IMG/VR virus record: IMGVR_UViG_3300007352_000463
Span: 1-36,859 of that record
From: a virus
Length of the DNA: 36,859 nt
Direction: 5' to 3' (one strand)
Every line of letters starts with the position of its first letter. Position 1 is the stretch's first letter. Below are positions 1-5,632 of this stretch, in pieces. Made by a program: the position numbers and the translations under genes. The notes beneath the pieces were generated by a model. It ran no database searches, was not told where the DNA came from, and saw only the letters and a program-made list of their open reading frames with translations.

Positions 1-951
1 CTAAGATTTGGAGTAGCCAAGCAACTGAAGATAGCCTTGCGTGGTCTTAAGGTTGGTATGGCCTAAGCGGTGGGATATTTCGAAGAGGCTCATGCCGGCA
101 TTGGCCCATAGAGAAGCGCGGCGGTGCCTGAGGTTGTGCCAGGAGAAAACCGGCAAATTCAATTTGACGATCTTGCGTTCCAGGAATCTCGGCAGCACCC
201 CATACGGAAACACCTTACCTTTTCCGATCTCGGTAATGCAGTCCGGCTTCGGGATACGGCGCGGAGTCAGGTTGGAGTTCCGGCTCTTGCGGGTCCATAA
301 TGTGATCAGGTCGCCGTCAATGTCGCTGTACTTAAACCGGACCGCCTCCATGATCCGACATCCCGTCTCGTCCACGAATTCAATCAACAAGCGCTGCTTG
401 TCGGTGCATTCAGCTTTCACAGCTTCGATGTGTTCGGCCGGCGGTATGTATTTCAGATTGATGTCGATCGGGTAAAAATCCAGATTGAAAGGATTTCTAA
501 GGTCCAGGTCATAGATTTTGTTTCCGTAATTGAACAGGGCTTTCAACGCCCGGAGCATAGAATTAACCTTGAAATTGGATTTTTTGGTGCGTTTGAGCCG
601 GTTGGCTTCTTTGATCAGTAAGGCATTGGCCATCGACTTGCTAAGCTCGCTGACATAGATGTCACCAAACTCAGCCAGGACTCTTTTGAAATAACGGTGG
701 TTCTCCCGGTAATAGTCCTTGGATTTTTTGGCCTTGATCTCGTCAAGCCGGTCTTCCATTAAAACTTTGAGTTTAATATCATTGACCGGGTTCCGCGCCT
801 GCGCGTCCAGTTCCTTCAGGCGCTCCCGTTCAGCTTTGGCACATTCGCCCTTGGTCAGGTAAATGGCCTTGCTATGATACTTCTGGCCCAAATACTGTCC
901 GGAATAAAACCATCTCGTTCCTTTCTTAATCTTTCTTTTGTACTGTCCCAT
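1..951 (-). CDS. int: Tyrosine recombinase / phage integrase
   Basis: Site-specific recombinase of 316 aa that would integrate and excise the phage genome. The catalytic set of the tyrosine recombinase family is visible: Arg199 in TGCRIMEA, a beta-hairpin Lys near 222, the HxLR-type box HNLRH (His272, Arg275), His298 in RLGHTN and the nucleophile Tyr307 in QGYLQL. The N-terminal about 45 residues (aromatic and basic, GxxY/F pattern) look like an arm-binding domain, followed by a core-binding SAM-like region. The ATG is preceded by a strong GGAGG. The upstream 100-aa gene overlaps its start by 26 nt, so the two are probably cotranscribed. An excisionase-like gene lies about 400 bp away on the opposite strand. 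The stop codon is the first triplet of the window, so the attachment site cannot be located from this end. Confidence 0.95.
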   Translation of the reverse strand: MGQYKRKIKKGTRWFYSGQYLGQKYHSKAIYLTKGECAKAERERLKELDAQARNPVNDIKLKVLMEDRLDEIKAKKSKDYYRENHRYFKRVLAEFGDIYVSELSKSMANALLIKEANRLKRTKKSNFKVNSMLRALKALFNYGNKIYDLDLRNPFNLDFYPIDINLKYIPPAEHIEAVKAECTDKQRLLIEFVDETGCRIMEAVRFKYSDIDGDLITLWTRKSRNSNLTPRRIPKPDCITEIGKGKVFPYGVLPRFLERKIVKLNLPVFSWHNLRHRRASLWANAGMSLFEISHRLGHTNLKTTQGYLQLLGYSKS

Positions 952-1228
952 GCTTCCCTCCTATCATTACGAAGAGCTTTTCAAATTTTTGGAAACTCTC
1001 CACCAATGCCGGAAAGCGGAAGGTAACGAAATATAAGGCTTCCTGGTGCTTCTTTAAAAGATCCAATATCTTGCAGAAATATTCCATTTCATAGTCAGTG
1101 GCATTCAACTTTCTGAATTCATCCTCAAGCGCTTCAAGCTGTTTAATGACACTCGATAAATCATCAACTATTCCGGAAACAATAATTACGCCCTGCTCAA
1201 GGCTGTTATACGGCTGATAGTACATCAT
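926..1228 (-). CDS. Hypothetical protein, helical, upstream of integrase
   Basis: A 100-aa protein I do not recognise. The middle (about residues 25-60) is acidic and heptad-like, suggesting a helical dimer, and the last 40 residues are aromatic/basic. Two consecutive ATG codons open the frame behind a GGGGGTG ribosome binding site; either could be used. Its 3' end overlaps the integrase start by 26 nt in another frame, which argues for translational coupling with int. Position suggests a partner or regulator of integration, but nothing in the sequence shows this. Confidence 0.7.
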   Translation of the reverse strand: MMYYQPYNSLEQGVIIVSGIVDDLSSVIKQLEALEDEFRKLNATDYEMEYFCKILDLLKKHQEALYFVTFRFPALVESFQKFEKLFVMIGGKHGTVQKKD

Positions 1229-1366
1229 CGATCACCCCCTTTGACTTTGTTAGAATGTTCAGTTATCTAAAGAGCATATGCATAGTGGGTACTCGGGTTT
1301 AGGGTGTTCTGTTTCCTGCTTAATTTAATGGGTTGAAAAATGAGAGCGGGTCTATAGGAGGTTTCT
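1229..1366. promoter_or_regulatory. Divergent intergenic region between int operon and xis-like gene
   Basis: This 138-bp gap separates the leftward integrase operon from the rightward excisionase-like gene and should hold both promoters. It contains the short palindrome GCATATGC around 1277. No convincing -35/-10 pair stands out on either strand. It is a reasonable place to look for Xis/Int arm sites or attP, by position only. Confidence 0.35.
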
Positions 1367-1585
1367 ATGGACTCGCCCATGATGACGGTGCAGGAGGTAG
1401 CGGATTATTTTAAGGTGTCTTTGAAATGGGTCTACAAAAACAAGGCTCAAATTCCAGGCTTCCTTAAGATTAACGGGCTTATCCTCTTTAACCGTCAAAC
1501 CCTGCTGGAACACACTCAAGGGCTCATCCCCACTAAAAAGGTAAGGAGCGACGGATCTTATTCAGACCGCCACTCCTTGCTTTAA
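1367..1585 (+). CDS. xis: Excisionase-like helix-turn-helix protein (HTH_17 / MerR-type)
   Basis: A 72-aa DNA-binding protein. Residues about 6-50 follow the excisionase/HTH_17 pattern: MTVQEVADYFKVS, then a recognition helix (LKWVYKNK), then a short wing (PGFLKINGLILFNRQTL). A strong AGGAGG stands 6 nt before the ATG. It is transcribed away from the integrase operon and ends at a rho-independent terminator, so it forms its own unit. Proximity to int and the family suggest a recombination directionality factor; a plain transcriptional regulator is the alternative. Confidence 0.75.
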   Translation: MDSPMMTVQEVADYFKVSLKWVYKNKAQIPGFLKINGLILFNRQTLLEHTQGLIPTKKVRSDGSYSDRHSLL

Positions 1586-1592
1586 GTTCCAG

Positions 1593-1625
1593 GGCGCCCA
1601 TCTATTCGGTGGGCGCCTTCTTTTT
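1593..1625 (+). terminator. Rho-independent terminator of the xis-like gene
   Basis: A perfect 8-bp stem (GGCGCCCA 1593-1600 with TGGGCGCC 1610-1617, 9-nt loop) is followed by TTCTTTTT. It overlaps the 3' end of the convergent minus-strand gene, whose stop codon lies in the loop. The minus strand shows no U-run, so it should act only rightward. Confidence 0.85.
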
Positions 1626-1796
1626 GGCGCGAGTCTGGCGCTGAATGATGCCGGCTTCCGTCAACATCGGCTTCAAGGTCGCCATTTGTCGCTTGATCTT
1701 TTCCAGATCGTCCTTGAGCTTGGTTTCCTGTTTCGCCAAGCCTTCGTACTGCTCCTTGCCCTGCTTGATGAATTCATCGAATTGCATCTGTGCCAT
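1602..1796 (-). CDS. Small coiled-coil protein
   Basis: A 64-aa protein, almost entirely a charged amphipathic helix (residues 5-50) ending in a basic tail (TRAKKKAP). AAGGAG precedes the ATG with good spacing. It follows the 1800-1994 gene by 5 nt in the same operon. Its last codons fold into the terminator of the convergent xis-like gene. No known family recognised; probably an oligomerising accessory protein. Confidence 0.65.
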   Translation of the reverse strand: MAQMQFDEFIKQGKEQYEGLAKQETKLKDDLEKIKRQMATLKPMLTEAGIIQRQTRAKKKAPTE

Positions 1797-1799
1797 TTT

Positions 1800-1994
1800 C
1801 TAATCTCCTTGTATTGCCCTGGCAAAATCTTTCAGGGCTTTTTGGGTTAACTTCCAGTCCTCTCGTTCCCATTGTTTGCGTCGGGCGATTATGCCCTTGC
1901 GTGTGTAAGTCTTTTTCCCCTTCCTCCTTTTCTTCTTGGGTTTCGAATTGAGTAACAAGGCTCCGGTCAATAAGGCGGTTTCAAGTATTCCCAT
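1800..1994 (-). CDS. Small basic protein with hydrophobic N-terminus
   Basis: A 64-aa protein. The start at 1994 (MGILETAL) is chosen because AAGGAGG lies 6 nt upstream; a longer frame to 2015 would put that ribosome binding site inside the gene. Residues 4-16 are hydrophobic (ILETALLTGALLL), followed by a strongly basic stretch rich in Lys/Arg (about residues 18-40) and an amphipathic C-terminus. It could be a membrane-associated or nucleic-acid-binding peptide. Function unknown. Confidence 0.65.
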   Translation of the reverse strand: MGILETALLTGALLLNSKPKKKRRKGKKTYTRKGIIARRKQWEREDWKLTQKALKDFARAIQGD

Positions 1995-2040
1995 AGCGCC
2001 TCCTTTCTGGGGCAACTATAAAGGAAAGTATTTTATTTTG

Positions 2041-2370
2041 TCATTGAACAAGATCGGAAGATTTTAGACAATTTTCCACGTCGTCGATTGAACGGGCGAT
2101 CAGGTAGGTGTGATCAAGCTTTTCAATCTTTGATTGATAGGCTTTTTGGTTGTCGTTTTGTTTGCCTTTTTCATTCTTAACCTCCAAATGAATACACCTT
2201 CCATTATGTAAAAAAACAAAAAAGTCCGGACTTCCCTTCTTGCCGAATCGGATAAACCGGTCATTTGTTTTCAGGGCGCCGCTGTTATTCTTGATATAAA
2301 CAAGCCTCCCTTGGTTTTCCAAATAATTTAAGTACTGCTCGATGGCAGTCTGAATACCGCTTTCCTTCAT
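2041..2370 (-). CDS. VRR-NUC domain nuclease
   Basis: A 109-aa stand-alone VRR-NUC protein of the PD-(D/E)xK nuclease superfamily. The family signature is complete: N-terminal helix ESGIQTAIEQYL, the NNSGA segment, GKKGSPDFFVF with the catalytic Asp, HLEVKNEKGK with the Glu-x-Lys pair, and the following Gln in the KQNDNQ segment. In phages these small nucleases are thought to process branched DNA (Holliday junctions, packaging intermediates). The Shine-Dalgarno is weak. It heads the leftward run of small genes toward int. Confidence 0.9.
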   Translation of the reverse strand: MKESGIQTAIEQYLNYLENQGRLVYIKNNSGALKTNDRFIRFGKKGSPDFFVFLHNGRCIHLEVKNEKGKQNDNQKAYQSKIEKLDHTYLIARSIDDVENCLKSSDLVQ

Positions 2371-2408
2371 GCCTAAATTGTACCACGATTCGGCTATTAC
2401 TTCTAGCG

Positions 2409-2419
2409 TATGCTATAAT
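2409..2419 (+). promoter_or_regulatory. Extended -10 promoter of the exported-protein gene
   Basis: TATGCTATAAT, a perfect extended -10, lies 28 nt upstream of the ATG at 2448, giving a leader of about 22 nt with a purine-rich ribosome binding site. The same 11-mer recurs at four other places in this window. Confidence 0.75.
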
Positions 2420-2447
2420 TAAGGCAACCAACCAAAGGAGGAGGATA

Positions 2448-2705
2448 ATGAAAGCATTGTCTGTCGTACTCGTATTGCTCTTTACATCGATGGCTACGGC
2501 CGGGGATATCCCTGTTTACGAAACCATTACCACTTGGAATAATTACGCGATCAGGTTTGATGAAATTTCCGGGATTCGGGTTTATATCAACCCGGATAAA
2601 AGCGCCGCCGTTAAGTCGGTCCAAGTGTACGTGAGAAACGAAAAAGAGATCTTTTACTGGTTTTGTCACAAAGGCGAAACCCACATCAGGCAAAAACAAA
2701 ATTAA
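2448..2705 (+). CDS. Small secreted/periplasmic protein (possible moron)
   Basis: An 85-aa protein with a clear Sec signal peptide: MKA, a hydrophobic core (residues 4-16), and a likely cleavage after MATA, leaving a mature domain of about 66 aa with alternating hydrophobic residues (beta-rich) and a single Cys. It has its own TATGCTATAAT promoter, an excellent ribosome binding site (AGGAGGAGG) and its own terminator, and is transcribed opposite to its neighbours. An autonomous cassette coding for an exported protein in a temperate phage is typical of a moron (lysogenic conversion, e.g. envelope modification or superinfection exclusion). No family recognised. Confidence 0.75.
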   Translation: MKALSVVLVLLFTSMATAGDIPVYETITTWNNYAIRFDEISGIRVYINPDKSAAVKSVQVYVRNEKEIFYWFCHKGETHIRQKQN

Positions 2706-2725
2706 GCATACTGTTTTCAGGAGGG

Positions 2726-2750
2726 AGAGAGATTAACGCTCTCTTTTTTT
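2726..2750 (+). terminator. Rho-independent terminator after the exported-protein gene
   Basis: Stem AGAGAG (2726-2731) with CTCTCT (2739-2744), 7-nt loop, immediately followed by six T residues. Confidence 0.8.
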
Positions 2751-2757
2751 ATTGTAC

Positions 2758-2766
2758 TTATCCACA
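2758..2766 (+). promoter_or_regulatory. Perfect DnaA box
   Basis: TTATCCACA, the consensus DnaA-binding 9-mer, followed by A/T-rich DNA. Identical boxes occur on the other strand at 32556-32564 (A/T-rich intergenic) and 23059-23067 (inside the primase-like gene). Confidence 0.5.
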
Positions 2767-2850
2767 GATATTTTCCCGATGTCGGGAAGACATAAAAATT
2801 AAAAATTAATGAAAGCTTAATCTTTCCTAAGGTTAAGCAACTAGACCACT

Positions 2851-2867
2851 AAGCTTAAATATGCTAA
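2851..2867 (+). promoter_or_regulatory. Operator-like motif, first copy
   Basis: AAGCTTAAATATGCTAA is identical at 16 of 17 positions to 32482-32498. The second copy contains a perfect 6-2-6 palindrome (AGCTTA-AA-TAAGCT). This copy overlaps the -10 of the structured RNA, as an operator would. Confidence 0.4.
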
Positions 2868-2870
2868 TAT
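2860..2870 (+). promoter_or_regulatory. Promoter-like element for the structured RNA/tRNA region
   Basis: TATGCTAATAT resembles the phage promoter TATGCTATAAT. Transcription would begin near 2877, just before the first hairpin (CGATG/CATCG, 2879-2894), and would cover the structured region and the tRNA. Confidence 0.4.
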
Positions 2871-2876
2871 ATTAAT

Positions 2877-3281
2877 ATCGATGTTCCACCATCGGTTAAT
2901 CATGGGGATTAAGTCGGGATAGAGTGATCTTCAAACTTTATCTCGATGTAGATTGACAAATTTATATAAGGGGCCTTACACAACAAGAGTGTTCAACTGT
3001 TTTCCGGAGGGTGTAAGGCCCCGCCGGGAACGGTTTAACACTCTTTTTGTTTATTGATGACGGCGACGAGTATCCCAATGGCTCTATCGTACCAAAGGGT
3101 CAACCACTCACAAGGTGGTTCACTGAAAAGTGGGTTTTGCTCCGATAACCATTGCCGTCGTCATCAGCGAATAAGCTGATAATCAAATTAGCAGGGAGCC
3201 ACATACAATCTTTGAAAAAATAGTTGGGAGTGGCCACGCCAGAGGGAGGGCAAGTCTGGCAGATGGATTTACAATCCTAAA
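2877..3281 (+). ncRNA. Large structured non-coding RNA candidate next to a tRNA
   Basis: No plausible protein gene lies in this stretch, but it is dense in perfect helices. A 12-bp stem joins 2913-2924 to 2936-2947 (three G-U pairs on this strand). A perfect 12-bp stem joins GGGGCCTTACAC (2970-2981) to 3011-3022. AAGAGTGTT (2985-2993), inside that loop, pairs perfectly with 3037-3045 to form a pseudoknot or an alternative terminator hairpin. A long stem joins 3055-3069 to 3152-3166 with one mismatch and encloses hairpins 3102-3120 and 3121-3132, the latter with a GAAA tetraloop. Further hairpins are 3163-3180 and 3238-3260. Multi-branched phage RNAs beside tRNAs are known (GOLLD and ROOL classes); membership here is inference. 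Confidence 0.6.
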
Positions 3282-3354
3282 GACAGGGTAGAGTATTGGC
3301 AACTCGTCACGCTCATAACGTGAATTGATGCAGGTTCGATTCCTGCCCCTGTTA
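3282..3354 (+). tRNA. tRNA-Met (anticodon CAU; Ile2 possible)
   Basis: A full cloverleaf of 73 nt. Acceptor GACAGGG pairs with CCCTGTT (first pair G-U); D arm GAGT/ACTC with GG in the loop; anticodon stem TCACG/CGTGA with loop CTCATAA, anticodon CAT at 3314-3316; 6-nt variable loop; T arm GCAGG/CCTGC with loop TTCGATT; discriminator A; CCA not encoded. It lacks the three G-C pairs of an initiator anticodon stem, so it is an elongator Met tRNA or, if lysidine-modified, an Ile(AUA) tRNA. It lies directly downstream of the structured RNA and is probably processed from the same transcript. Confidence 0.9.
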
Positions 3355-3603
3355 CTATCAGTCTGACACAAACACCTAAGAGGGAAGACTTAAAATTAGC
3401 CTCAAGGTTCTCAAAAACGGATACTCCAACCTCAATCATGAGGTTAAAATAAGTTCTTAAAATTTTTCCCAAATTTTTATACATTATTTGTATTAATAAT
3501 GGATAAACACTAATCGAAGAACAAGGAAACAAGACTTATGATTAGGTAGAGAAATGGCTTGCGGAGTGTGTTATGTAATACAATAGTCATACAATAGTCA
3601 TAC
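3355..3603. promoter_or_regulatory. Leader region of the plus-strand early operon
   Basis: A gene-free stretch after the tRNA. It contains a 6-bp hairpin (AACCTC 3429-3434 with GAGGTT), an A/T-rich segment (about 3455-3500) and, at the end, two perfect tandem copies of TACAATAGTCA (3579-3589, 3590-3600) directly before the ATG at 3604. The TACAAT in each copy is a good -10 match, so promoter and operator probably overlap here. Confidence 0.45.
3579..3600 (+). repeat. Tandem 11-bp repeat before the ribbon-helix-helix gene
   Basis: TACAATAGTCA twice in direct tandem, separated from the ATG by TAC only. Ribbon-helix-helix regulators commonly bind short tandem repeats in their own promoters, so this is a candidate autoregulatory operator. 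Confidence 0.55.
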
Positions 3604-3801
3604 ATGAGAAATAAACAATACAAAGCTTACTCCTACAGACTTGAGGATAAGACAGACAGAGCAATTAAAAATTTGGCGTCGGAAAACGGCGTAAGCAAAA
3701 ATTTGCTATTCAAAGGATTAATTTACTTAGTTGAACAATATGGATTGCCCAAAATGCAACACTACAATGAAAAGAAAAAAAAGGCCAAAGGAAATGCTTA
3801 A
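3604..3801 (+). CDS. Ribbon-helix-helix-like regulator
   Basis: A 65-aa protein. Residues about 7-14 (KAYSYRLED) form a short strand followed by two helices (KTDRAIKNLASENG and SKNLLFKGLIYLVEQYG), the strand-helix-helix order and size of Arc/MetJ/CopG-type DNA-binding dimers. The C-terminus is a basic tail. There is no ribosome binding site, and a tandem 11-bp repeat lies immediately upstream. It leads a rightward operon of four small genes facing the late operon, a usual place for a lysis-lysogeny or early regulator. Confidence 0.65.
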   Translation: MRNKQYKAYSYRLEDKTDRAIKNLASENGVSKNLLFKGLIYLVEQYGLPKMQHYNEKKKKAKGNA

Positions 3802-3910
3802 AAGACTTACATACTACTTTACTGAATGGGATGTATGCCCAAATTGTAAATATATAAAACACTACGAAAAGTTTAAAGTATATGGTCAACATCGACACCC
3901 AAATGAATAA
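3794..3910 (+). CDS. 38-aa Cys/His micro-protein
   Basis: A short frame encoding 38 aa with a CPNC pair and downstream His residues (HYEKF, GQHRHP), a possible zinc site. The ATG overlaps the end of the regulator gene by 8 nt and has AAAGGA just upstream; its 3' end overlaps the next gene by 29 nt. The gap-free tiling supports it as a real gene, but the evidence is modest. Confidence 0.45.
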   Translation: MLKRLTYYFTEWDVCPNCKYIKHYEKFKVYGQHRHPNE

Positions 3911-4136
3911 ATTTCGGCGCCAGAAATCGATCGAGGGCTTGAAGCAGACCTTAATCAGAAAAGGCATTTACAAAAAAGCCGCGCCGCAAGAAAATCCAAA
4001 CGTCACACCATTCAATCCAAAAGTCGAACAGATCAAAGACCATGACACACGCGGAGCCATGCGCGAGATGCGCTATACCGGCATCTCGGCAGCCGAATAC
4101 GACAAGGAACTCGATGAGATAATTAATAAGCAATAA
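3882..4136 (+). CDS. Hypothetical basic protein
   Basis: An 84-aa charged protein: basic helical N-terminal half (KFRRQK and LIRKGIYKK), a Pro/Asn-rich linker (about residues 34-46), and a C-terminal helix (AAEYDKELDEIINKQ). No ribosome binding site. The start lies inside the preceding micro-gene and the next gene begins 5 nt after the stop. Function unknown; N-terminal charge is compatible with nucleic-acid binding. Confidence 0.6.
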   Translation: MVNIDTQMNKFRRQKSIEGLKQTLIRKGIYKKAAPQENPNVTPFNPKVEQIKDHDTRGAMREMRYTGISAAEYDKELDEIINKQ

Positions 4137-4141
4137 AAAAT

Positions 4142-4330
4142 ATGAAAATCCATTGCCCTAATTGCGGTTACGAGGGGGAACCAAAAACAAAAAAACGCGG
4201 ATCATGCTTGTTGCTTATTTTCTTGTTTATGTTTTTTATCATTCCAGGAGTATTTTATCTTTTGTGGATGGCATCAAACAATAAGAAAATTTGCCCGAAA
4301 TGCGGCTACGAGCATATATATAAAATTTAG
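4142..4330 (+). CDS. Membrane protein with two zinc-ribbon halves
   Basis: A 62-aa protein with CPNCGYEGE at the N-terminus and CPKCGYEH at the C-terminus, flanking one hydrophobic segment (about residues 20-43). If both Cys pairs join in one zinc site, the hydrophobic part is a re-entrant hairpin; otherwise each end binds separately. Last gene of the rightward operon, upstream of the bidirectional terminator. Small membrane proteins here can act in superinfection exclusion; not shown. Confidence 0.6.
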   Translation: MKIHCPNCGYEGEPKTKKRGSCLLLIFLFMFFIIPGVFYLLWMASNNKKICPKCGYEHIYKI

Positions 4331-4360
4331 CCACACAAGCCCCGTAGACGCACGAAAATA

Positions 4361-4395
4361 AAAAAACGTCCAATCTGTCATGAATGGACGTTTTT
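4361..4395. terminator. Bidirectional terminator between convergent operons
   Basis: An 11-bp perfect stem (AAAAACGTCCA 4362-4372 with TGGACGTTTTT 4385-4395) with a 12-nt loop gives a U-run on both strands. It lies between the ends of the rightward small-gene operon and the leftward late/lysis operon. Confidence 0.85.
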
Positions 4396-4428
4396 GTTTG
4401 TTCTGGCTTTGTTTTTGGTTCAGAATGA

Positions 4429-4632
4429 CTATTTGTGTGTAAGGCTGACAACCAACATTTCGAATATTGCTTTTAGTCCTGCGCGAACCGCTAAAAACAG
4501 CGTTCCGATCCAGGCCCCGTTTTTTACCGCTTCTAAAGTGATATTATCTATTTCGGTTCCCATTATCAAAGCAAAGCCGGTCAGGAAAGAAACGGCAGAG
4601 CTGATGAGGTAGCGCTTGATTGTTTGTGTCAT
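4429..4632 (-). CDS. Holin-like membrane protein
   Basis: A 67-aa protein with two hydrophobic segments (about residues 8-26 and 40-62), short charged ends and a polar linker with TEIDN: size and topology of a small class II-type holin. It is the last gene of the late operon, 19 nt after the endolysin, its expected partner. No Shine-Dalgarno. Call rests on topology and context. Confidence 0.7.
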   Translation of the reverse strand: MTQTIKRYLISSAVSFLTGFALIMGTEIDNITLEAVKNGAWIGTLFLAVRAGLKAIFEMLVVSLTHK

Positions 4633-4651
4633 AGTTTTGTAATTGAGATAA

Positions 4652-5380
4652 TTATTTGAACGGCCGGTAACCGGCTTCGTAATCGACCTTTTTACAATAA
4701 ACCCAGATCTCCCACATAGCCGGATTGATCACCGTATCAAAATCCCATCCGCCATAGACCAGGGCGTTGATGAATTCCGTGTCGTAGATCTTGTATAACT
4801 GGTTTGTTTTCAGTAATTGCCGGTGCAGCCAAAAATTCTTGAACCGCATCGTAAATTCGGCCAGCCAGTTCTGTTCGCGTCCGTACCGGTGATACGCGGC
4901 CGGTTTCATCCAATACTGGCCGTATTGCTTAGCGAAATAAGGCGCTGGATCGACCGAACCGCCAAAGCCATTATTCTTATTTAAGGTGTTTCCGTTCCTA
5001 TCCACAAAATAAAGCTCTACGTGTTCATGGTCGCCTGTGGTGTATTTCCCCGTATTGTCGGCCGAAGCAATAACCTCTCCGGCGCCAACCTTTATGCCTT
5101 TTTGAATTTTATCAAGGTTTTCGAGGTGGTGATAATAAAAGGTTTTGAATCCAAGATCCTTATTCCAAATTTCAATTCCTGTCCCTCCGTCCTTACCGTA
5201 ACCGCACCATGATATAATTCCGTCATGCATTGCTATTATTGAACATCCCCTCCTTGCCCGAAAATCAATTCCCGGGTGCCCCTTTAAACCCCATTGCTTG
5301 TAAAAATCCAAATAATTAACTCCGAACGGTTGATTGATATGAACGTCCCGGACTGGGAGCAGTAGCTTAACCTCCGACAT
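4652..5380 (-). CDS. M23-family (LytM-type) peptidase endolysin
   Basis: A 242-aa peptidoglycan endopeptidase. Residues 10-130 form the lysostaphin/LytM fold with the zinc ligands: GHPGIDF (His35, Asp39) and DHEHVELYF (His118 as catalytic, His120 as ligand), plus the YYHHLENL segment. The C-terminal about 110 residues are aromatic and basic and could be a wall-binding or structural domain, with no family recognised. There is no signal peptide, so export would need the adjacent holin. It sits in a cassette of membrane-anchored coiled coil, endolysin and holin. No Shine-Dalgarno. Confidence 0.88.
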   Translation of the reverse strand: MSEVKLLLPVRDVHINQPFGVNYLDFYKQWGLKGHPGIDFRARRGCSIIAMHDGIISWCGYGKDGGTGIEIWNKDLGFKTFYYHHLENLDKIQKGIKVGAGEVIASADNTGKYTTGDHEHVELYFVDRNGNTLNKNNGFGGSVDPAPYFAKQYGQYWMKPAAYHRYGREQNWLAEFTMRFKNFWLHRQLLKTNQLYKIYDTEFINALVYGGWDFDTVINPAMWEIWVYCKKVDYEAGYRPFK

Positions 5381-5384
5381 AAAA

Positions 5385-5621
5385 TTATTTTTGAGTAATT
5401 AATGTTTTTACGTCCTTTCTAATCTCGTCCACGGTAAGAATCAGCGCGTCAAACTCGATCCGCGTGGGAGTAGCGGAGTATTGAGTTTTGATTTCAGCAA
5501 TGGTTTTAGCGTTTTGATCAACACGGTTGCTCATAACGCCAAGATAAAAGATACTGGCGCACATTGTTACGACCATGCCGGCTGAAATGAGAGTTTCTTT
5601 TGTAAATTTTGTTTCTGGCAT
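5385..5621 (-). CDS. Membrane-anchored coiled-coil lysis protein (XhlA/spanin-like)
   Basis: A 78-aa protein with a transmembrane segment (about residues 11-29) followed by a polar, heptad-patterned region (NRVDQNAKTIAEIK). The architecture resembles XhlA-type lysis helpers or inner-membrane spanins; the position just before the endolysin fits either. No homology beyond topology can be claimed. Confidence 0.55.
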   Translation of the reverse strand: MPETKFTKETLISAGMVVTMCASIFYLGVMSNRVDQNAKTIAEIKTQYSATPTRIEFDALILTVDEIRKDVKTLITQK

Positions 5622-5632
5622 ATTGCTTATAT

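Noticed and set aside
2403-2699. Minus-strand frame opposite the exported-protein gene
   Set aside because: Shadow of a well-signalled plus-strand gene with promoter, ribosome binding site and terminator.
3190-3281. A possible second tRNA upstream of tRNA-Met (D-arm-like GCCAGA/TCTGGC and a loop TTTACAA)
   Set aside because: The anticodon-like stem has only three pairs, and no T arm or acceptor partner can be found. Better explained as part of the structured RNA.
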